Shown here: piece by piece, positions 27,055 through 35,706 of the stretch
Position numbering within the stretch: the first letter of the stretch is position 1
Layout: every line of letters begins with the position of its first letter
Assembly: GCF_904848665.1 (NCBI RefSeq)
Contig: NZ_CAJHCQ010000010.1
Coordinates: forward strand, 186,001 to 250,000
Direction of reading: 5' to 3'
DNA: 64,000 nt
Origin: Paraburkholderia hiiakae
Lineage (GTDB): Bacteria > Pseudomonadota > Gammaproteobacteria > Burkholderiales > Burkholderiaceae
Made by a program: the position numbers and the translations under genes
Notes under the pieces: model-generated
Seen by the model: only the letters and a program-made list of their open reading frames with translations
Told to the model about the DNA's origin: nothing
Database searches by the model: none

Positions 27055-27950
27055 ACATACATCTCCTCGGGTGCCGGTTCGAACACGTTTGCATGCTTGA
27101 TGTCGGGCAAATGGGCGAGCGAGCGGAACTCGGACGCAATCGCCACGTAGTCGTCGGTCTCGGCCACGACAGCGGGCTTGCACGCGAACGGGTCGCGGAT
27201 CAGCGCGAGCTTGTCGGGCGTGCCCATCAGGAACGTATAGAAGCCGTCGAGCTGCTCGAAGCCCTTTTGCAGCGCGGATTCGAGGTCGTCCCCTTCGCGC
27301 AGGCGGTATTCGAGGAAGCGGCAGGCCGCCTCGGTGTCGTTGTCGGTCTCGAAGTGGATGCCATGCGGCTCCAGCATCCGGCGCACGCCATACGGGTTGG
27401 AAAGCGAGCCGTTGTGCACGAGGCAGAAGTCCTCTCCCGCCGTGAACGGGTGGGCGCGGTCCGGCGTCACTGCGGACTCGGTCGCCATGCGCGTGTGCCC
27501 GACCAGGTGCGTGCCGCTCAGGTTCTGGAACACGTAGCGGTCCGACACTTCCTTTGGCGTGCCGATGTCCTTGTACAGGTCGATCGCGCGGCCAGTTGAA
27601 AGAATATGCAGGCGCGGATGCTGCTCGCCGATCCAGCGCTTCGCGGTTTCCGGCGCGATGCTCACGCTCAGCACCGCGTGATTGCCCTTCGCGTGAACCG
27701 AGGCGCCCGCGCCCAGGTGCGTGTTCAGTTCGTGCGCGAGCCCTTGCCAGTTGAAGTCCTCGCCCTCTTCCGTGAGACCGGAGTACAGGCTGATCTTGCG
27801 GATGTCCCCGGCCACCGGCTCCGTGAATACGGCCAGTCCCGCCGAATCGGGCCCGCGCTCCGTCATGCCGAGCAACATGGGCACCATCAGCTCGCCCAGC
27901 CGCTCACGCAGCGACGGCTGCTTGATAAGCAATCCTACAATTCCACACAT
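27042..27950 (-). CDS. mgsA: N-methylglutamate synthase subunit A (glutamine amidotransferase domain)
   Basis: A 302-residue class II glutamine amidotransferase domain. The N-terminus MCGIVGLL exposes the catalytic Cys2 after Met removal. The RGPDSAGLAV segment near 32, GHTRMATESAV near 150 and HNGSLSNPYGVRR near 178 are the expected active-site loops. In this pathway the domain is thought to release methylamine from gamma-glutamylmethylamide made by GmaS, instead of ammonia from glutamine. AGGAG lies 7 bp before the ATG. It follows gmaS after 98 bp. Confidence 0.9.
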   Translation of the reverse strand: MCGIVGLLIKQPSLRERLGELMVPMLLGMTERGPDSAGLAVFTEPVAGDIRKISLYSGLTEEGEDFNWQGLAHELNTHLGAGASVHAKGNHAVLSVSIAPETAKRWIGEQHPRLHILSTGRAIDLYKDIGTPKEVSDRYVFQNLSGTHLVGHTRMATESAVTPDRAHPFTAGEDFCLVHNGSLSNPYGVRRMLEPHGIHFETDNDTEAACRFLEYRLREGDDLESALQKGFEQLDGFYTFLMGTPDKLALIRDPFACKPAVVAETDDYVAIASEFRSLAHLPDIKHANVFEPAPEEMYVWKV

Positions 27951-28048
27951 GATTATTCTCCTGCACCGGTTTCCCGCGTTCTATGGATGATTGGCTTGTC
28001 GCTGCCGGCGTGGCGCCCGCGCGCGCTGCCGTCTGCCTGTACGTAAGA

Positions 28049-29377
28049 TCAGAAAAATTCGAGGTAGGACTTTTGTTCCCAGTCCGACACATGGCGCATG
28101 TACTCGATCCACTCCATGTGCTTCAGACGCAGAAACTCGCCGCCCGCCGGCCCGAGCGCCTCGAGCATCACTTCGTCGCGTTCGAGCGCGTGCAGCGCCT
28201 CCTGAAGGTTCTGCGGCAAGATGCTGATCTCGCGCTTGCGCAGGTCTTCCGCGCTCATTTCGTACAGGTTCAGATTGCACGGCTCGCCCGGCTCGAGCTT
28301 GTTGTTCACGCCGTCAAGGCCGGCCGCGATCACGGCCGCTGTCGCGAGATAGGCGTTGCACGCAGCATCGGGCAGGCGCAGTTCGATGCGCCCGCCAGGA
28401 ATGCGGACCATCGAAGAGCGGTTGTTGTCGCCATAGCTCACGTAGGCCGGCGCCCACGTCGCGCCGGTGAGCGACCGCCCCACCACGAGGCGCTTGTATG
28501 AATTGACGGTAGGCGCGCAGATCGCCGAGAGCGCCGCGGCATGCTTGAGCAGGCCTGCCGTCCAGTGGTAGGCGAGCTTGGAGAGGCCGAGGCCGCGCTC
28601 ATCGTGCTTGTCGGCGAACAGGTTGCTCTCGCCGTCCGAAATCGACATGTGCATATGCATGCCGTTGCCGGGCCGGTTTGAGAACGGCTTGGGCATGAAC
28701 GAGCAGATGAGGCCCAGTTCGTTGGCGATCTCGGCAGCCGCCATCTTGAAGAAGACGTAGGAGTCGGCGGATTTCAGGCAGTCCGAATAGGTGTAGTTGA
28801 TTTCGAACTGGCCGTTCGCGTCTTCGTGATCGATCTGATAGACGTCGATCCCGCACTTGATCAGCGACTCGGTCAGACGCTCGAGGAACTCGCGCGAGCG
28901 CGAGAGCCCTTTATAGTCGTAGCACGGCTTGGGCAGCGCGTCCGAGTCATCGCAAGGCACGATACGGCCGTCTTCCGTGCGCCGCAGCAGCGAGAATTCG
29001 GGCTCGAGGCCGGTGTTCAGAATCCAGCCGTGCTGTTTCAGGCGATCGACCTGCCGCTTGAGCGTCACACGGCTTTCGAACTGCCACGGCTCTTTTTTCA
29101 CGTAGCCGTCGCAGGCGATGCGGGCGTAGCCGGGCTGCCACGGCACGAGCGTCAGCGTGTCGAGGTCGCCCACCGCCATGAAGTCCGGCCCCTGCGGATC
29201 GATGCCAAGACCCCACACCGCGAAGCCGGCAAAGCCTGCGCCTTCCTTGAGGATGAGGTCGAGATGCGCGGCGGGAACGGACTTCGTCTTCGCAACGCCG
29301 TGAATGTCGACAAATTGCGCGAGGATGTACCTCACATTGTTGTCTGCTAGGAATTGCTTGGCTTCTGCGGGGGTCAT
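28049..29377 (-). CDS. gmaS: Gamma-glutamylmethylamide synthetase (glutamine synthetase type III-like)
   Basis: A 442-residue glutamine-synthetase-fold enzyme. The ATG at 29377 has GAGGA 8 bp upstream; an upstream TTG is less likely. Catalytic segments: GLEPEFSLLRR near 125, YQIDHEDANGQFEINY near 200, GNGMHMHMSISD near 248 and RIPGGRIELRLPD near 340. GmaS joins methylamine to glutamate with ATP. Housekeeping GlnA has a different C-terminal adenylylation region. The position between mgdD and mgsA settles the assignment, although some type III enzymes of this family could also accept ammonium. Confidence 0.88.
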   Translation of the reverse strand: MTPAEAKQFLADNNVRYILAQFVDIHGVAKTKSVPAAHLDLILKEGAGFAGFAVWGLGIDPQGPDFMAVGDLDTLTLVPWQPGYARIACDGYVKKEPWQFESRVTLKRQVDRLKQHGWILNTGLEPEFSLLRRTEDGRIVPCDDSDALPKPCYDYKGLSRSREFLERLTESLIKCGIDVYQIDHEDANGQFEINYTYSDCLKSADSYVFFKMAAAEIANELGLICSFMPKPFSNRPGNGMHMHMSISDGESNLFADKHDERGLGLSKLAYHWTAGLLKHAAALSAICAPTVNSYKRLVVGRSLTGATWAPAYVSYGDNNRSSMVRIPGGRIELRLPDAACNAYLATAAVIAAGLDGVNNKLEPGEPCNLNLYEMSAEDLRKREISILPQNLQEALHALERDEVMLEALGPAGGEFLRLKHMEWIEYMRHVSDWEQKSYLEFF

Positions 29378-29455
29378 GTCGATTGTCCTCAAGCGTCCTG
29401 AATACGCGATGTCGAGGAAGCGTCCGGCGCGCGCCGGGCGCTTCCTCCCGGTGGC

Positions 29456-30157
29456 CTACCTGGTCGGTGCCTGGTCGATTTCGTTGATCACGGCGAGACC
29501 GACCGGCCCGCCTCCCAGTTCGGCGGCAATGCCGGCGAGGGTTTCCCACAAGTACACGCCGTACGTGCCGTCGGCCCACAGACGGTAGTACGGCCGCCCC
29601 AACCGCTCGCCCGGCAGGACGGTGACAGCGACGCCCGCCATCGAAGTCAGCACGACGGGTCGGGTCGCGAGGTCCAGCGCGCGGAAGTTGACGTTGCAGG
29701 TCTGCAGCAGCAACTCGCCGATCGCTTCGCCACACAGCACGAGCGCGAGGTCCTGGCGCAGCACCGGGTAGACCCGCAGCGCCGGCTCGCGGTGTGCCAG
29801 CTTCGCCGAGGTCCGGCCACTGATGCCGTCCTCGATCAGATATTCGGTCAGGCCGAGGCGCGCCACGAGTCCGCCGTTCGCGAGCGGCGCCCAGGTATTG
29901 GCCACTTCCGGCACGGGCATGCCCTGCTCGGCCAGCCACGCGGCGACGCCCTGACCTTTGAAGCCCATGCGGTACAGGTGCGACACGTCCGTGATGCCGG
30001 CGCTGCGCGCACGCGTCTCGTCATTGGCGCCGAAACGCTCCACGATCTGCATGTTCTCCACCACACGCCACTCGGGCCTGACGGCGTGCAACGCGTCGCG
30101 TACCGGACTTGTGCGCAGCGATACGTTCGTTGCGCTCGCAAGGTTCGATGCACTCAT
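29456..30157 (-). CDS. mgdD: N-methylglutamate dehydrogenase subunit D (sarcosine oxidase gamma-like)
   Basis: A 233-residue protein of the SoxG/gamma family, divergent from GcvT-type folds. The TCNVNFRALDLATRPVVLTSMAGV segment near 150 and the RLWADGTYGVYLWETL segment near 195 are characteristic. It is the smallest folate-side subunit of the heterotetrameric dehydrogenase that oxidises N-methylglutamate back to glutamate, with the methyl group leaving as formaldehyde or methylene-THF. It overlaps mgdC by 4 bp (ATGA). The names mgdA-D follow subunit order from homology to soxBDAG; biochemical distinction from sarcosine oxidase rests on gmaS and mgs neighbours. Confidence 0.85.
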   Translation of the reverse strand: MSASNLASATNVSLRTSPVRDALHAVRPEWRVVENMQIVERFGANDETRARSAGITDVSHLYRMGFKGQGVAAWLAEQGMPVPEVANTWAPLANGGLVARLGLTEYLIEDGISGRTSAKLAHREPALRVYPVLRQDLALVLCGEAIGELLLQTCNVNFRALDLATRPVVLTSMAGVAVTVLPGERLGRPYYRLWADGTYGVYLWETLAGIAAELGGGPVGLAVINEIDQAPTR

Positions 30158-33129
30158 GCGGTCTCCTTCCTCGGTGCGCCAGCCTCTGCCAGCGCGGCGT
30201 CCTTCTGGCGCAGGTTCTCGGGGTCATAGAACGGCGTGGGCACGACCGTGGCCGCCACCATGACGCCGTCGCTCAGGCGAAAGCGGATACGCGTGCCCGG
30301 CTTCGCCATGGAGGGACGCACGAACGCGAGGCCGATCGTCTTCTGCACCGTCTCGCTCCATGACACGCTCGTCACACGCCCCGCGATCTCGCCGCCTTCG
30401 ATCACGAGGTGACACTCGCGCAACGCCGCGCCCGTCGCGCCATCGTCGAGTGCAAAGCCCACGAGACGCTGCTGCTGCGGTTGCCCGTCGATGGCCTGCA
30501 GACTGCGCTGGCCGACAAAAAACGGCTTGTCCATCTTGACCGCCCATTCCATGGCGGCGTCGCGCGGGGTCGTCAGGCCGTCGGTGTCCTGGCTCACGAT
30601 CACGTGGCCCTTCTCCAGGCGCAACAGCCGCTGCGCCTCGACGCCGAACGGCCGGATGCCGAATTCCTTGCCCGCCTCGTAGAGCGCGCTCCACAACGCC
30701 GCGCCATATTCAGCGGGAATGTGGATCTCGTAGCCCCATTCACCGACGAAGCCCACGCGCATCAGCCGGGCCGGCACGCGGTTCGCGCCGAGCGCGATTC
30801 CCGTCACGCGGATGCCGAGATACGGAAATGCTTCGGACGACAGATCGAGATCGACCAGCCTCGCCAGCACGGCGCGCGAGGACGGACCTGCGAGGTTGAT
30901 CGCCGCATAGGCGCCTGTCACGTTGACGATGCCGCAATCGAGCCCCCAGATCGTGTTCAGGCGTGACAGCTCGCGGTAGATCAGCGCGGCGCCGGAGGAC
31001 GTGGTCGTGAAGTAGAAGTGATCGTCGGAAAGCCGTGCCACCACGCCGTCGTCGATCACCACGCCGGTTTCGTCGCACATGAGCGCATAGCGGGTCATGC
31101 CGGACTTCAGCCCCGCGTATTTCGACACGTAGACGCGCTCGAGGAACTGCGCGGCCTGCGGCCCGCGCGCCTCGAGCTTACCGAGCGTTCCCACATCGAT
31201 CATGGCCACGCCGTTGCGCACGGCATGGACTTCCTCCTGGATGCAGCGCGCGCGGTCCTTGCCCTCCACCGCGTAATACTCGGGTCGCTGCCACACGCCC
31301 GCGGGCATCCACTTCGCGCCATGGCGCTCGTGCAGTGCATGGATCGGCGTGCGGCGCTCGGGGTTGAAGCCGCGGCCGGCGAGCAGCGCCATCGGCACCG
31401 GATGAAAGAACGGCCGCGCGGTGGTCGTCCCCACTTCCTGCGGCGCCTTGCCGGTCAAGCGCGCAAGGATACGCAGGCCGTTCATGTTCGAATGCTTGCC
31501 CTGGCTCGGGCCCATGCCGTTGGTCGAGAAACGCTTGAGCAGCTCGATGTTGTCGAAGCCTTCCTGGACTGCGTTTTCGAAGTCCTTCAGTTGCAGGTCT
31601 TCGTCGAAGTCGACGAAGTTCTTGCCCGCCGGATGCGGCACGATCGGCCACGCGTGAGAAGGCGACTCGGGTTCGGGCGCAACCGTGACTGCATCGAGGC
31701 GCTCATGCGCGCCGGACTCGCCGCCCGTCACCCCCGCGTGCGTTGCCGCAAGCGCGCCAGCGCGGCGTCCGTCCTGCAGCTTGCTCTCGAACGTGTACAC
31801 GCCGTTCACGCGGCCGCACGCGAACACGCCTTCCGGCAAGCGCTCGGGTACGAACTGCTCGACGCCTGTGTCGTAGCGCATCGCGGTGCCCGCCTGGTAA
31901 AGCAGGTTGGCGGCCGGCGCCCAGCCGACGCTCACCAGCAACGTGTCGCATTCAATCTGCCGCGTGTGATGGTGCGCGGCGCTCATGCCCGCGGGCGGCG
32001 TCGGGCCCACACGGACCGCCGCGAGGCGGTCGCCCGCCGCGTTGGGCACCGCTTCGATCACGCAGCTCGAGCCCAGCACTTCGACGCCGCGCGCTGCGAG
32101 CTCGCGGGCGAGTTCGCCACAGCAATGCGTGGCGCGCAGGTCGATCAGCGCGGTCACCTTGATGCCGCGCTCGAGCATGTCGAGCGCCGCGCGATAGCCG
32201 TCGGCGTTGGCGGCCAGCACGGCCGCGCGCTGGCCCGGCGCCACGCCATAGCGCCAGGCGAGGCGCTGCGCCGCCGAAGCGAGCATCACGCCCGGCAAAT
32301 CGTTGTTGCGGAACACCGCGGGCTGCTCGAACGCGCCGCTCGCCACCACCACCGCCTTCGCACGCATCTTCGTGATGCGGTCGGCGTCCACGAGTGGCAC
32401 CCAGTGGTCCGCGTAGTAGGCGGCGGCCAGCGTGCCGTTGAACATGCGTACGCGCGGATGCGCGCGTACTTCGGCTTCCAGCGCGCGCACCGCCTCGAGA
32501 CGCTCCGGGTCGCCGCCCGCCTGATAAGTGCCGCTGCCGCCCGAGCGCGCGTTCTCGTCGACGATCACCACGTCGGCGCCTTGCCGCGCCGCCGCGAGCG
32601 CCGCGGCAAGGCCCGATGGCCCCGCGCCGATCACGAGCACGTCGCAGAACCCGTAGCGCTTGGGTGTGCGCACATGCGGCGCGCTGAGGTCGACCGCGCC
32701 GAGCCCGGCCATTTTGCGGAACATGCGCTCCCAGCGCGGAAACCAGCGCTTGCTGTAGAACGCCTTGTAGTAGAAACCTACCGGCAGGAACGGCGCGAGC
32801 TTGCCGACCCAGCGGCCACGGTCGGCGGCTACCCCGCCCGAGGTGTTGACGGCGCGCCAGTGCGCGCCGGCGATCAGCTCGGTCACGTCGGCGCGCACGT
32901 TCAGGCGCGCGCCGTCCTGAAACATCGCGTTGACATCGTGGTTCGCGAGCGAGAGCACGCCGCGCGGCCGGTGATACTTGAAGCTGCGCCCCAGTACCGA
33001 GACCTTCGACGCCCATAGCGCGCTCGTGATCGTGTCGCCGGCAAAACCCGTGTAACGCTGCCCTTCGAAGCCGAATTCGACCTGCCTGCTCCGGTCGATC
33101 CATTCGCCTGCATGCGGTGCCAGACGCAT
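30154..33129 (-). CDS. mgdC: N-methylglutamate dehydrogenase subunit C (sarcosine oxidase alpha-like)
   Basis: A 991-residue subunit. Residues ~10-100 form the ferredoxin-like N-terminal domain (FEFGQRY-type start, FAGDTITSALWA). An NAD/FAD Rossmann domain follows (DVLVIGAGPSGLAAALAAA near 165, VVIVDENARSGGSG near 190). The last ~370 residues are a GcvT-like THF-binding domain (GVAMIDVGTLGKLEARGPQA near 640, RLLRLEKGHVIVSQDTDG near 860). The THF domain lets the enzyme deliver the methyl carbon as methylene-THF. An AGGAGG site lies 5 bp before the ATG, directly after the mgdB stop. Full length, no breaks. Confidence 0.9.
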   Translation of the reverse strand: MRLAPHAGEWIDRSRQVEFGFEGQRYTGFAGDTITSALWASKVSVLGRSFKYHRPRGVLSLANHDVNAMFQDGARLNVRADVTELIAGAHWRAVNTSGGVAADRGRWVGKLAPFLPVGFYYKAFYSKRWFPRWERMFRKMAGLGAVDLSAPHVRTPKRYGFCDVLVIGAGPSGLAAALAAARQGADVVIVDENARSGGSGTYQAGGDPERLEAVRALEAEVRAHPRVRMFNGTLAAAYYADHWVPLVDADRITKMRAKAVVVASGAFEQPAVFRNNDLPGVMLASAAQRLAWRYGVAPGQRAAVLAANADGYRAALDMLERGIKVTALIDLRATHCCGELARELAARGVEVLGSSCVIEAVPNAAGDRLAAVRVGPTPPAGMSAAHHHTRQIECDTLLVSVGWAPAANLLYQAGTAMRYDTGVEQFVPERLPEGVFACGRVNGVYTFESKLQDGRRAGALAATHAGVTGGESGAHERLDAVTVAPEPESPSHAWPIVPHPAGKNFVDFDEDLQLKDFENAVQEGFDNIELLKRFSTNGMGPSQGKHSNMNGLRILARLTGKAPQEVGTTTARPFFHPVPMALLAGRGFNPERRTPIHALHERHGAKWMPAGVWQRPEYYAVEGKDRARCIQEEVHAVRNGVAMIDVGTLGKLEARGPQAAQFLERVYVSKYAGLKSGMTRYALMCDETGVVIDDGVVARLSDDHFYFTTTSSGAALIYRELSRLNTIWGLDCGIVNVTGAYAAINLAGPSSRAVLARLVDLDLSSEAFPYLGIRVTGIALGANRVPARLMRVGFVGEWGYEIHIPAEYGAALWSALYEAGKEFGIRPFGVEAQRLLRLEKGHVIVSQDTDGLTTPRDAAMEWAVKMDKPFFVGQRSLQAIDGQPQQQRLVGFALDDGATGAALRECHLVIEGGEIAGRVTSVSWSETVQKTIGLAFVRPSMAKPGTRIRFRLSDGVMVAATVVPTPFYDPENLRQKDAALAEAGAPRKETA

Positions 33130-33387
33130 TTAAGCCTCCTCGTCATTCAGATACGTGCGGATGACACGATCCTTCGCGGTGTCGCGCTCGGCAATGAACC
33201 AGGTATTGCTCGGCGTGTGGCACCACCACTCCTTCTTCACGCCCGCGGCGCCATTGCGGCAGAACACGTAGTCGGCCCATTCATCGTCGCTCGCGGCCGT
33301 GGGGTCGGGCATCTCGCGCATCTCTCCCCAGTAGACGAACTCGGACACGGGGCGCGCGCCGTTCACGGGGCAGCTCATGATTTTCAT
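33130..33387 (-). CDS. mgdB: N-methylglutamate dehydrogenase subunit B (sarcosine oxidase delta-like)
   Basis: An 85-residue SoxD-family protein. Three cysteines (in MSCPVNG, YVFCRNG and WWCHTP) and an adjacent His form the small zinc-binding fold of this subunit. The PSNTWFIAERDTAKDRVIRTYL tail is conserved in the family. It lies between the beta-like and alpha-like subunits exactly as in sarcosine oxidase and N-methylglutamate dehydrogenase operons. It is small but complete and abuts the mgdC start. It has a structural role in the complex. Confidence 0.9.
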   Translation of the reverse strand: MKIMSCPVNGARPVSEFVYWGEMREMPDPTAASDDEWADYVFCRNGAAGVKKEWWCHTPSNTWFIAERDTAKDRVIRTYLNDEEA

Positions 33388-33402
33388 TGTCGTGTCCTCC
33401 GT

Positions 33403-34644
33403 TCAATGTCCGACCGATGCCGCGCCCTTCTCGCCCGTCAAGGCATAGCGGCGGAAGCGGTCGAGCGTGAAGCCCTCGATCAGCGGATGATTCGTGTCGT
33501 TCGCAACGGTGTGCGACATCGTCTTGCCGCAAATCGGCGTGGCCTTGAATCCCCATGTGCCCCAGCCGGCGTCGAGATAGAAGCCTTCCACCGGGGTCTT
33601 GCCCATGACGGGTGCGAAATCCGGCGTCATGTCGGCCATGCCGGCCCATTGGCGCATGACCTTGGCATTCGAGAGGAACGGGAACATCTCCAGCATGTGT
33701 GCCGTCAACCCCTCCACGAAATCGAGCGTCGAGCGCGTGGCGTGCAGCTCGTAGGGGTCGAGCGAGGCGCCCATCACGAGCTCGCCGCGCGCCGACTGGC
33801 TGATGTACACGTGCAGGCTCCCCGAAACCAGGATCGGGTCGAGCCAGGGCTTGAGCGGCTCGCTCACCATCGCTTGAAGCGGATGGATGTAGATCGGCGT
33901 GCGCAGACCCACCATGTCGGTGAGGCGTGGCGTGGAGCCCGCCACCGCGCACAGTACCTTGTTGGTCGAAATGTAGCCGCGCGAGGTCTGCACGCCCTTG
34001 ACCTTGCCGCCCACCACGTCGATGCCAAGCACTTCGGTTTGCTGATGAATTTCCACGCCACGCTGGTCGGCGCCGCGGCCATAGCCCCACGCCACCGCAT
34101 CGTGGCGTGCGACCGAGCCGGGCGCATGATAGAGCGCACCCAGGATCGGCGCGACACCGCCGCACGAAAGATCGATCATCGGCGCCGCCGCCTTGATCTC
34201 CTTCGGCCCCACCACCTCGGAGTCCACGCCGAAATGCTTGTTCACCTCCGCGCGCCAGCGCATCGTGCGCATCGCTGAATCCGTGTGGGCCAGCGTGTAG
34301 TGGCCGCGCGTCGAGTAGAACAGGTTCAGGTCGAAGTCCTGCGAGAGGTCCTGCCAAAGCTTCACCGACGCGTCGTAGAACTTCACGCCTTCGGGCGTCA
34401 GGTAGTTCGAGCGGATGATCGTGGTATTGCGGCCCGTATTGCCGCCGCCGATATAGCCCTTCTCCAGCACCGCCACATTCTTGATGCCGTGCTCGCGGGC
34501 GAGATAGTAGGCGCTGGCGAGGCCGTGACCGCCCGCGCCGATGATCACAACGTCATAGGAACGACGCAATGTGTCATGCCGGGTGAACATCCTCGGCTCG
34601 GGATGCTTCTTCGAAACGGCAAAACGCACGAGACGCCACGGCAT
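33403..34644 (-). CDS. mgdA: N-methylglutamate dehydrogenase subunit A (sarcosine oxidase beta-like)
   Basis: A 413-residue flavoprotein of the DAO/SoxB family. FAD is bound by YDVVIIGAGGHGLASAYYLA near residue 30 and by GGGNTGRNTTIIRSNYL near 66. The HDAVAWGYGRGADQRGVEI region near 180 includes the area that carries covalent FMN in sarcosine oxidases. The C-terminal GMADMTPDFAPVMGKTPVEGFYLDAGWGTWGFK closes the substrate site. It is the catalytic subunit oxidising the N-methyl amine. A GGAG site precedes the ATG. It follows purU after 71 bp containing a GC-rich stem-loop. Confidence 0.9.
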   Translation of the reverse strand: MPWRLVRFAVSKKHPEPRMFTRHDTLRRSYDVVIIGAGGHGLASAYYLAREHGIKNVAVLEKGYIGGGNTGRNTTIIRSNYLTPEGVKFYDASVKLWQDLSQDFDLNLFYSTRGHYTLAHTDSAMRTMRWRAEVNKHFGVDSEVVGPKEIKAAAPMIDLSCGGVAPILGALYHAPGSVARHDAVAWGYGRGADQRGVEIHQQTEVLGIDVVGGKVKGVQTSRGYISTNKVLCAVAGSTPRLTDMVGLRTPIYIHPLQAMVSEPLKPWLDPILVSGSLHVYISQSARGELVMGASLDPYELHATRSTLDFVEGLTAHMLEMFPFLSNAKVMRQWAGMADMTPDFAPVMGKTPVEGFYLDAGWGTWGFKATPICGKTMSHTVANDTNHPLIEGFTLDRFRRYALTGEKGAASVGH

Positions 34645-34660
34645 AGCTCACTCCTTGTTC

Positions 34661-34688
34661 GCGCGCCCGCGCACAGGGGCGCGCGGGC
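34661..34688 (-). other. GC-rich stem-loop between purU and mgdA
   Basis: Two mutually exclusive 8-bp stems can form: GCGCGCCC with GGGCGCGC, or GCCCGCGC with GCGCGGGC. The structure lies just upstream of the mgdA ribosome-binding site and has no U-run, so partial termination, mRNA processing or translation control are all possible. Confidence 0.4.
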
Positions 34689-34715
34689 AATCCGGGTTGG
34701 ACAGCAGCGCTGTTT

Positions 34716-35585
34716 CTAGCGAAGAACGATCGTCTTGTTGCCGTGTATCAGCACGCGGTCTTCGAGGTGGTAACGCAAGCCTCGGGCCAGCACGGCCTTC
34801 TCAATGTCGCGGCCGAGGCGCACGAGGTCGTCGGGCCGGTCCGAATGGCGCACGCGTATGACGTCCTGTTCGATGATCGGCCCTTCGTCGAGGTCTTCCG
34901 TCACGTAGTGGCACGTGGCGCCCGTGAGCTTGACGCCTCGGGTATAGGCCTGGTGATACGGCTTCGCGCCCACGAAGCTCGGCAGAAACGAGTGGTGAAT
35001 GTTGATGATCTGCCCGGGGTATGCCGCGCACAGCTTGGGCGAGAGCACCTGCATATAGCGCGCGAGCACCATGGTGTCGGCGCGCGAGTCCTCGTACAGG
35101 CGCTGCACTTCGTCGTAAGCCTGCGCCTTCGTCTCGGCCGTAACCGGCACGTAGTGAAACGGAATGCCGTGCCATTCCACGAAGCTGCGCCACGTCTCGT
35201 GGTTCGAGATCACGCAGGGAATGTCGATGTCGAGTTCCCCGGCTTTCCAGCGCGCGAGCAGGTCGTACAGGCAATGCTCGAGCTTCGAGACCAGAATCAC
35301 CACGCGCTTTTTCTTCGAGTGGTCGGTGACCTTCCAGTCCATGGAGAATTCGCGGCCGATGCGGGCGAAACGCTCGCGAAAGCCTTCGAGGCTGATGGGC
35401 AGCGAGTCGGTCGCGATCTCGTGGCGCATGTAAAAACGCTTCTCGATCTCGTCGGCGTGGTGCGTCGCCTCGATGATCCAGCCGTGATGTTCGGCAATGA
35501 ACGCACTGACCGCGGCTACGATGCCGACCCGGTCGGGAGCCGACAGGGTCAAGGTAAAACGACGGGTATCAGACGTGGTGGACAT
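34716..35585 (-). CDS. purU: Formyltetrahydrofolate deformylase
   Basis: A 289-residue enzyme that hydrolyses 10-formyl-THF to formate and THF. An N-terminal ACT domain (RRFTLTLSAPDRVGIVAAVSAFIAEH, residues 8-33) precedes a formyltransferase domain with ISNHETWRSFVEWHGIPF near 130, the catalytic NIHHSFLPSFVGA near 227 and a conserved DEGPIIEQDV. The ATG at 35585 is chosen over one at 35660 because a good promoter lies between them. It leads the methylamine operon, so its likely job is to drain methylamine-derived formyl-THF to formate. It has no active-site changes that I can see. Confidence 0.93.
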   Translation of the reverse strand: MSTTSDTRRFTLTLSAPDRVGIVAAVSAFIAEHHGWIIEATHHADEIEKRFYMRHEIATDSLPISLEGFRERFARIGREFSMDWKVTDHSKKKRVVILVSKLEHCLYDLLARWKAGELDIDIPCVISNHETWRSFVEWHGIPFHYVPVTAETKAQAYDEVQRLYEDSRADTMVLARYMQVLSPKLCAAYPGQIINIHHSFLPSFVGAKPYHQAYTRGVKLTGATCHYVTEDLDEGPIIEQDVIRVRHSDRPDDLVRLGRDIEKAVLARGLRYHLEDRVLIHGNKTIVLR

Positions 35586-35619
35586 GGAAATCGCCTGGTT
35601 CTCGACAAGATTTAGGTGT

Positions 35620-35635
35620 TGATTAAAAGTAATCA
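35620..35635. promoter_or_regulatory. Palindrome over the -10 box, candidate repressor operator
   Basis: TGATTA-N4-TAATCA is a perfect 6-bp inverted repeat that contains the whole -10 element of the purU promoter. A protein bound here would block RNA polymerase. The regulator is not identified. Confidence 0.55.
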
Positions 35636-35654
35636 GCGGAATTTCACTTGTCAA
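35626..35654 (-). promoter_or_regulatory. Sigma70-like promoter of the purU-mgd-gmaS-mgs operon
   Basis: On the minus strand there is a perfect TTGACA (35649-35654), a 17-bp spacer and TACTTT (35626-35631). Transcription would start near 35619, leaving a ~34-nt leader before purU. The stretch is clearly AT-richer than its surroundings. Confidence 0.72.
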
Positions 35655-35670
35655 CGCCAATAAACTTTTT

Positions 35671-35683
35671 TTCCTGTCAGGAA
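35671..35683. promoter_or_regulatory. Palindrome upstream of the purU promoter
   Basis: TTCCTGTCAGGAA is a perfect 6-bp inverted repeat with a one-base centre, 16 bp upstream of the -35 box. It is a possible activator or second operator site. Confidence 0.4.
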
Positions 35684-35706
35684 CCCACTCAGCTATACCT
35701 CTTTCT

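Noticed and set aside
24982..27950. Split glutamate synthase for ammonium assimilation
   Set aside because: Three separate domain genes next to gmaS and sarcosine-oxidase-like genes define N-methylglutamate synthase; no NADPH-binding small subunit (GltD) is nearby.
28049..29377. Housekeeping glutamine synthetase
   Set aside because: Type III-like sequence embedded in the methylamine operon; gamma-glutamylmethylamide synthetase fits better.
29456..34644. Heterotetrameric sarcosine oxidase (soxBDAG) of glycine betaine breakdown
   Set aside because: Subunits are homologous, but gmaS and mgsABC follow directly and no betaine or dimethylglycine genes are present; N-methylglutamate dehydrogenase is preferred.
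35586..35660. N-terminal extension of purU to an ATG at 35660
   Set aside because: The -35 and -10 boxes lie inside this stretch, and the shorter form starts right at the ACT domain.
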